Source: Arthrobacter sp. UM1 (GTDB lineage: Bacteria; Actinomycetota; Actinomycetes; Actinomycetales; Micrococcaceae). Taken from it: 64,000 nt of DNA. Each line of letters begins with the position of its first letter. Position 1 is the first letter of the stretch. The position numbers and the translations under genes were made by a program. Of the stretch, positions 59,528-64,000 are shown one piece after another. The DNA is taken from contig NZ_JACWAB010000004.1 in NCBI RefSeq assembly GCF_020483305.1, positions 62,001 through 126,000 of the forward strand, given 5' to 3'. A model generated the notes under the pieces. It was given only the letters and a program-made list of their open reading frames with translations, was not told the origin of the DNA and did no database searches.

Positions 59528-61006
59528 ATGACTCACACCTCACCTCAGACTTCTCCGCTGCAGGACAGCGCCTCGCAGCGGACCGGGGCCCGCCCCGGGC
59601 ACAACTCCGCCCGCCACCACACCTGCAGCCCTGCCTCCGACCAGACCCGCCGCCACACCCGCCGTCGCACACGGACTCTCGTCTCGGCCGCGGCCCTGAC
59701 CGCCGCAGGCCTGGTGCTCTCGGCCTGCTCGGGGCAGTCGGGCGCAGGGCAGTCCGACTCGGACGCGAAGCCGAGCGGGGGCGGGTCGGCGTCGTCGTCG
59801 GCATCCCAAGGAACGCTCGGCTCCACGGGAACGGAGCAGGCCCGGGCGATGCCGCGCCTCGTGGCCACGTACGAGGGCGGCATCATGACGCTCGACGCGG
59901 CCACCCTCAAGACCGTCAAGGACGAGAAGAAGGACGGGCTCCTCCGGGTCAACCCCGCCGGGGACGGGCGCCACGCGTTCGTGACCACGGGCGAGGGGTT
60001 CCAGCTGCTCGACACGGGCACGTGGTCGGTGCCGCACGGCGACCACTCGCACTACTACACCGCGCCGCCGCAGCTCACGCCGGCCACGGTGAAGGCGGAC
60101 AAGGCCGGGCACGTGGTCTCGCACGCGGGCCGGGCCGCGCTCTACGCGGACGGCACGGGCACCACCACGCTCCTCGACCTCGCGGCCCTCGCCAAGCAGG
60201 ACCCGAACGGCGAGATCAAGGACGCCGGCTCCTACACCGCGCCCACCGCCCACCACGGCGTCTCCGTCCCGCTCGAGGACGGCCGACTCCTGACCACCCG
60301 CACCCAGGGCGAGGAGCGCGTGGGCGTGACCCTCCTGGACAAGGACCTCAAGACCGAGGCCGGCCACTCCGACCAGTGCCCCAGCGTCCACGGCGAGGCC
60401 GCCGCGCAGGGCGGCGCGGTGGTCTTCGGCTGCGAGGGCGGCGTGCTCGTCTTCAAGGACGGCCGCTTCACGCTCGCGAAGGCGCCGGGCGGCCACGGCC
60501 GCGTGGGGACGCAGGCGGGCAGCGAGGCCTCGCCGATCGTGCTCGGCGACTTCAAGGTCAAGGCCGACGGCGGCAAGCGCGAGCACCCCACGAAGGTCTC
60601 GCTCACGGACACGCGCACGGCCACGATGCGCGTGGTCGACCTGCCCGCGAGCTACTCGTTCCGCTCGCTCGGGCGGGCCTCCAACGGCGATGCGCTCGTG
60701 CTCGGCACGGACGGGAAGCTGCGCGTCATCGACCCGAGCTCCGGCCGCGTCACCCGCGAGATCCCCGTGACCGCACCGTGGACCGAGCCCGAGGAGTGGC
60801 AGGCCGCGCGCCCCACCCTCTTCACGGACGGCCAGACGGCCTTCGTCACGGAGCCGACCTCGCGCAAGCTGCACCGCGTGGACCTCCGCACCGGCAAGGT
60901 CACCGCCACGACGACGACGCCGCAGCCGCTCAACGAGCTCACGGGCGTGACGGGCGTGAACCCCGAGTCCAAGGGGCGCGAGAAGGCCGGAAGCCACGAC
61001 CACTGA
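59528..61006 (+). CDS. AztD-like zinc metallochaperone lipoprotein
   Basis: A 492-aa exported beta-propeller protein. An unusually long N-terminus (about 45 residues, His/Arg-rich, RRHTRRRTRT) precedes the hydrophobic helix and lipobox LSAC. The AztD features are VPHGDHSHYYTAPPQLT (His cluster near residue 175), GVSVPLEDGRLLTT, and QCPSVHGEA with Cys/His; the end is KAGSHDH. AztD passes zinc to the AztC binding protein of an ABC importer; no aztABC genes are in this window. An upstream Zur-like box fits zinc-starvation expression. Confidence 0.85.
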   Translation: MTHTSPQTSPLQDSASQRTGARPGHNSARHHTCSPASDQTRRHTRRRTRTLVSAAALTAAGLVLSACSGQSGAGQSDSDAKPSGGGSASSSASQGTLGSTGTEQARAMPRLVATYEGGIMTLDAATLKTVKDEKKDGLLRVNPAGDGRHAFVTTGEGFQLLDTGTWSVPHGDHSHYYTAPPQLTPATVKADKAGHVVSHAGRAALYADGTGTTTLLDLAALAKQDPNGEIKDAGSYTAPTAHHGVSVPLEDGRLLTTRTQGEERVGVTLLDKDLKTEAGHSDQCPSVHGEAAAQGGAVVFGCEGGVLVFKDGRFTLAKAPGGHGRVGTQAGSEASPIVLGDFKVKADGGKREHPTKVSLTDTRTATMRVVDLPASYSFRSLGRASNGDALVLGTDGKLRVIDPSSGRVTREIPVTAPWTEPEEWQAARPTLFTDGQTAFVTEPTSRKLHRVDLRTGKVTATTTTPQPLNELTGVTGVNPESKGREKAGSHDH

Positions 61007-61356
61007 GGCCGACCCGCTGGGAGGACCGCGGCGGTGGGGGGCTGCGTCCAGATCCTGAGACAATTCAGAAAAAGCAGACGGTTGATCTGACAATCTGCCA
61101 GACAAGCGTTAGGATTTTCCGTGTGGCCGCCTGACGTGCATGCCTTTTCCACCGGCATGGGCCACATGGACCGGGCAGACATTGGGGAATGAGCTGTCCG
61201 GGTGCCATGCTCCTCGGTCTCCTTGCCGTGCATGGCTGCGCCGCGGTCCTACTGGGGATCATGGGCCGCGGCGCCCTCACGTCACTTCCGTGATCCGGTC
61301 ACGGCTCCGCCTTTCGGGGCCGAGTCCGGAGCGGCGGCGCCCCGGGCGCGGCTGGT
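61007..61356. other. Intergenic region, no firm gene
   Basis: About 350 bp between the AztD-like gene and the convergent encapsulin gene. The first 120 bp are AT-richer than average. A 28-codon frame at 61207-61293 (MLLGLLAVHGCAAVLLGIMG...) faintly resembles the N-terminus of an Mrp/Mnh antiporter subunit but stops at once. Confidence 0.4.
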
Positions 61357-62196
61357 TCAGCTGTTGCCCGGGGCGCCGTCGTCTTCCTCATCGTCCGAGG
61401 AGGGGTCCAGGCGGACCGCCGCCTCCGGGGAGAGGTTGAGGAACGTGAAGGTCTCCGTGAAGTAGAGGCGGACGGACTCGGCGTCGTGCGAGTCGTAGCC
61501 GATGGCCAGGTCCTGGCCGAGCACGAGCTGGAAGTCCCCGCCGCGCCCCGAGACCACGTAGGCGCCGTCCACCGCGGGCGCCCAGAGGATCTCGCCGTCG
61601 ATGACCCGGCGCAGGTGCTCCAGCACCGGGTAGCCGTGGTCCGTGACCTCGGCGAGGCGGGTGTACGGCTCGGCGCCGAGGACGAGCGAGTAGGGGCCGT
61701 CCACCGACTCGAGCCGCAGCGCGCTCACACCCTGCGCCACGGCGTCCGGGAAGTCCCGGACGTCCTCGGGGAGCTCGAGGAGGGCGCCGGCGTCGTCGTC
61801 GGAGAGGCCGCGGATGCCCGCGCTCTCGAGGCCCTCGAACACCGCGGCGTCCTCCGCGAAGGCCGCCTGCTGCGCGGCATCCACCACCGGGCTCCAGTCC
61901 GGGTCCTGGGCCCCGCGCTCGACGGCGTCCACCTCGTCCCGGCTCACCGTGAACGGCACACGGAGCTCCACGAGCTGCTGGGCCGAGCGCAGCGCGGCGT
62001 GCACGCCGTCCTGACCCGAGTCGATGCGGGTGCGGCGGCCCGTGCTCACAGCGGCCGCGTCCGGGCCGAGCGGACCGGTGACGTCCGCGATGCGGCGGCC
62101 GGCCACGTTGCGGCGGAAGGAGCGGCGGGCCTCGGCCTCGAGGTCGGCCCAGGCCGCTGCGGAGATGGGGGCGAGTTCGCGATGAAGGTTGTCCAT
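61357..62196 (-). CDS. Family 1 encapsulin shell protein
   Basis: A 279-aa HK97-fold subunit that assembles into a protein nanocompartment. The start MDNLHRELAPISAAAWADLEAEARRSFRRNVAGRRIADV is the encapsulin signature; later motifs are SSADWxPVVDAA-like DPDWSPVVDAAQQAAFAEDAAVFEG, YSLVLGAEPYTRL and the shell-closing GGDFQLVLGQDLAIGYDSHD...LYFTETFTFL. The acidic C-terminus (DPSSDDEEDDG) would face outward. The DyP cargo gene lies 122 nt upstream in the same direction. Confidence 0.96.
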   Translation of the reverse strand: MDNLHRELAPISAAAWADLEAEARRSFRRNVAGRRIADVTGPLGPDAAAVSTGRRTRIDSGQDGVHAALRSAQQLVELRVPFTVSRDEVDAVERGAQDPDWSPVVDAAQQAAFAEDAAVFEGLESAGIRGLSDDDAGALLELPEDVRDFPDAVAQGVSALRLESVDGPYSLVLGAEPYTRLAEVTDHGYPVLEHLRRVIDGEILWAPAVDGAYVVSGRGGDFQLVLGQDLAIGYDSHDAESVRLYFTETFTFLNLSPEAAVRLDPSSDDEEDDGAPGNS

Positions 62197-62318
62197 GATC
62201 ACGTCTTCCTGTGCTCGAGTGCTCGGTCTGGGCTGTGCTGAGTGCGGTGTGGTTGTGGGCCGCGCGATGGGCGCGGTGTGGCCCCGGGCGGCGCGGTATC
62301 GCGCGGCGACGCGCCGGT

Positions 62319-63422
62319 CTAGGGCCTCCGTTGCGGCTGCCCCTTGAGGGAGCCGATGCCGAGGCACCCGTCCGGGAGACAGGCGGCCTCCGACCCGGAC
62401 GGCTCCGCGCCGGGCTCCGCTCCCGGGTCCTCCTCGGCGCGGGCGGAGGCGGCCGCCGTCGTCGTCCCCTGATCCCCCGCGCCGGGCGCGGGCGGAAGGC
62501 CGTCGAGGAAGTCGAGGGAGGGCGCGAAGAAGTTGCCGCCGGTGTGGGCGGTGGAGAAGTCGAGGAGGCGGTCGTGCTGGCCGGGCGGGCGGCCGATGAA
62601 CATGTTGCGCAGCATCTCCTCCGTGACGTCGATGTCCGAGGCGTAGGAGATGAAGTACGTCCCGAACTCGCCGGAGCCGGGGCGGCCGAACGGCATGTTG
62701 TCGCGGAGGATCTTGCGCTGGACGCCGTCCTCGTCCTCGATGGTCGTGATGGACGAGTGCGAGTTGTCCGGCTTGACGCCGTCCTCCATCTCCACGTTGT
62801 CCCACTTGTGCCGGCCGATGGCGCGCTCCTGCTCCTCCACGCTCACCCCGTTCCACGCGTCCATGTCATGCGTGTACTTCTGGACGGTGGCGTAGCTGCC
62901 GCCGGCGAGCTCGGCCGGCTCGGCGGCGGGGTCGACGATCGCCGAGTCCGCGATCTCGTTCACGCCCGGGTTCTCGGTGCCGTCCACGAAGCCGATGACG
63001 TCCCGCGCGTCGAAGTAGCGGAACCCGTGCGTCTCGTCCTGGAGCTCGACGGCGCCCGCGAGCTTCCCCGCGAGGACCGTGGCCAGCTCGAAGCAGAGGT
63101 CCATCGAGTCGGCGCGGAGGTGGAAGAGGAGGTCGCCCGGAGTGGACGGGGCGCTGTGGACGGCGCCCTGCAGGGGCGGGAACGGGTGCAGCTTGGAGGG
63201 GCGGGGGCCCGCGAAGAGGCGGTCCCACGCGGCGGACCCGATGCCGACGACGCCCGTCACCCTCCCCTGCGGCGCCCGCGAGGCGACGGTGCGAACATAG
63301 CCGGTGAACTCGCCGAGGACGTCGCGGACCTGGTCCTCGCCGCCGGGGCGGACCGTGTAGACGAGGAAGATCGCGGACTTCGTGAGCGGAGTGAGGACGG
63401 GCTGGGGCGTGGCGGGGTCCAT
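62319..63422 (-). CDS. DyP-type peroxidase with encapsulation peptide
   Basis: A 367-aa haem peroxidase, the cargo of the neighbouring encapsulin. Catalytic Asp lies in GFVDGTENPG, proximal His in KPDNSHSSI and distal Arg in KILRDNMPFG. After a linker of about 50 disordered residues, the C-terminus carries DGCLGIGSLKG, the targeting peptide (usual form DGSLGIGSLKG), with Cys replacing Ser. No export signal is present, fitting cytoplasmic encapsulation. The pair is thought to resist oxidative stress. Confidence 0.96.
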   Translation of the reverse strand: MDPATPQPVLTPLTKSAIFLVYTVRPGGEDQVRDVLGEFTGYVRTVASRAPQGRVTGVVGIGSAAWDRLFAGPRPSKLHPFPPLQGAVHSAPSTPGDLLFHLRADSMDLCFELATVLAGKLAGAVELQDETHGFRYFDARDVIGFVDGTENPGVNEIADSAIVDPAAEPAELAGGSYATVQKYTHDMDAWNGVSVEEQERAIGRHKWDNVEMEDGVKPDNSHSSITTIEDEDGVQRKILRDNMPFGRPGSGEFGTYFISYASDIDVTEEMLRNMFIGRPPGQHDRLLDFSTAHTGGNFFAPSLDFLDGLPPAPGAGDQGTTTAAASARAEEDPGAEPGAEPSGSEAACLPDGCLGIGSLKGQPQRRP

Positions 63423-63596
63423 GGCCCTCACGCTACGCCGAGAGGCGGGCGCCGTGAAGGGGGTGTTGAGGCGCGTGAGGGCCGACGCCGTCCGCCGTCG
63501 TCTGGAGGGGCGTCCTCCCCCCCCCCCGTCGTCGTCTGGGGCGCCGTCCGCCGTCGTCGTCTGCCGTCGTCGGGGCCCCGGTGAGATCATGGGTCC

Positions 63597-64000
63597 ATGA
63601 CGCTTCTCAAGACCGTGCTCCTCTTCGGGGCGGCAGCCGTGTTCGAGATCGGCGGGGCCTGGCTCGTGTGGCAGGCCGTGCGGGAGGGGCGGCCGTGGTG
63701 GCTCGCGGGCCTCGGCGTCATGTGCCTCGGCGCCTACGGGTTTGTGGCGGCGTTGCAGCCGGAGGCGTCCTTCGGGCGAGTGCTCGCGGCGTACGGCGGG
63801 GTCTTCATCGCGGGCTCGCTCGTGTGGGGCGTGGTGGCCGACGGGTTCCGCCCCGACCGCTGGGACCTGGCCGGGGCGGCCGTGGTGGCTCGCGGGCCTC
63901 GGCGTCATGTGCCTCGGCGCCTACGGGTTTGTGGCGGCGTTGCAGCCGGAGGCGTCCTTCGGGCGAGTGCTCGCGGCGTACGGCGGGGTCTTCATCGCGG
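63597..64000 (+). CDS. YnfA-family membrane protein, C-terminus disrupted and 3' open
   Basis: A small multi-helix membrane protein: [41 protein letters not shown] and [19 protein letters not shown] match YnfA (UPF0060; about 108 aa). After DLAGAA the expected end (helix 4 and stop) is replaced by a frameshifted copy of an earlier part of the same gene, so the frame runs off the window. As written the protein is broken; this may be a real duplication or an assembly error. Confidence 0.8.
   Translation, partial: MTLLKTVLLFGAAAVFEIGGAWLVWQAVREGRPWWLAGLGVMCLGAYGFVAALQPEASFGRVLAAYGGVFIAGSLVWGVVADGFRPDRWDLAGAAVVARGPRRHVPRRLRVCGGVAAGGVLRASARGVRRGLHR
63686..63813 (+). repeat. 128-bp direct repeat, first copy (inside ynfA-like gene)
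   Basis: Identical to 63873-64000, offset 187 bp. It begins GGGGCGGCCGTGG, a sequence expected independently at both sites, so the junction falls in microhomology. Confidence 0.97.
63873..64000 (+). repeat. 128-bp direct repeat, second copy (runs to window end)
   Basis: Every base from 63873 to 64000 equals 63686-63813. The offset is not a multiple of three, so it shifts the YnfA frame. The true length is unknown because the window ends inside it. Confidence 0.97.

Noticed and set aside
59510-59528. DtxR-like iron box before the AztD-like gene
   Set aside because: Only the left half fits the consensus and the right half is displaced by one base; the Zur-like site just upstream suits the gene better. 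Left as a secondary possibility.
63517-63527. Poly-C run (also 1998-2009) as a phase-variable switch
   Set aside because: Both runs are in intergenic DNA, not in a coding frame or clearly between promoter elements, so slippage control is not supported.

Overview
The window is a high-GC, gene-dense stretch of chromosome from a Gram-positive actinobacterium, most likely order Micrococcales and probably family Micrococcaceae. The evidence is codon use, leaderless genes, Micrococcaceae-type twin-arginine signals (RRRVAQAAWAAP...), a DtxR/IdeR-type iron box, zinc-free ribosomal paralogues, AztD, and an encapsulin/DyP pair. I see no prophage, transposase or CRISPR array. Species cannot be named from the sequence alone.

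Layout. 0-11 kb: end of a DUF4287 gene, a FadR-type regulator, tRNA-Gly(CCC), then DUF2871, panD, SseB and a DUF853/HerA-like ATPase; on the minus strand an exonuclease-BRCT protein with pyroglutamyl peptidase, a ferritin and purA; on the plus strand a tandem GNAT protein and a DUF4232 lipoprotein. 11-22 kb: a compositionally odd membrane protein, an EamA exporter, a secreted ExeM/NucH nuclease, a thioredoxin-NHL protein, an MFS exporter, an NYN-domain protein and a repeat-rich gap. 22-32 kb: the choline-to-glycine-betaine operon betT-betB-betA, then a minus-strand copper operon (membrane protein, CopC, PCuAC, CopD-CtaG fusion) and HU. 32.5-35.8 kb: an unrecognised family of three intact tandem secreted proteins sharing one promoter/leader, with remnants of two more copies. 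35.8-45.3 kb: rpmB-rpmG-rpsN, an MHS transporter, a GDSL hydrolase, and a five-gene siderophore-iron operon under a DtxR box. 45.5-53.5 kb: a sunset-domain protein, an MFS drug exporter behind a leaderless leader peptide and hairpin, ABC-F, SRPBCC, and a cholesterol-oxidase-like enzyme with a Tat-secreted partner. 53.5-59.3 kb: a SAM-riboswitch operon for sulfur assimilation (AMP-forming acyl-CoA ligase, SfnG, MetY, CoA-binding protein). 59.5-64 kb: AztD, an encapsulin-DyP nanocompartment locus, and a YnfA gene broken by a 128-bp direct duplication at the window edge.

Across the window, intergenic regions carry long near-perfect inverted repeats in several sequence families. Most lie after genes, have arms of about 18-27 bp and lack the U-tract of ordinary terminators. 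Two families share the same outer arm (CTTGTGCACCC) and occur as an ordered pair at two distant loci. In one family the only arm mismatches become G:U pairs in the RNA of the upstream gene. These hairpins and the tandem secreted-protein family are the best candidates here for something undescribed.
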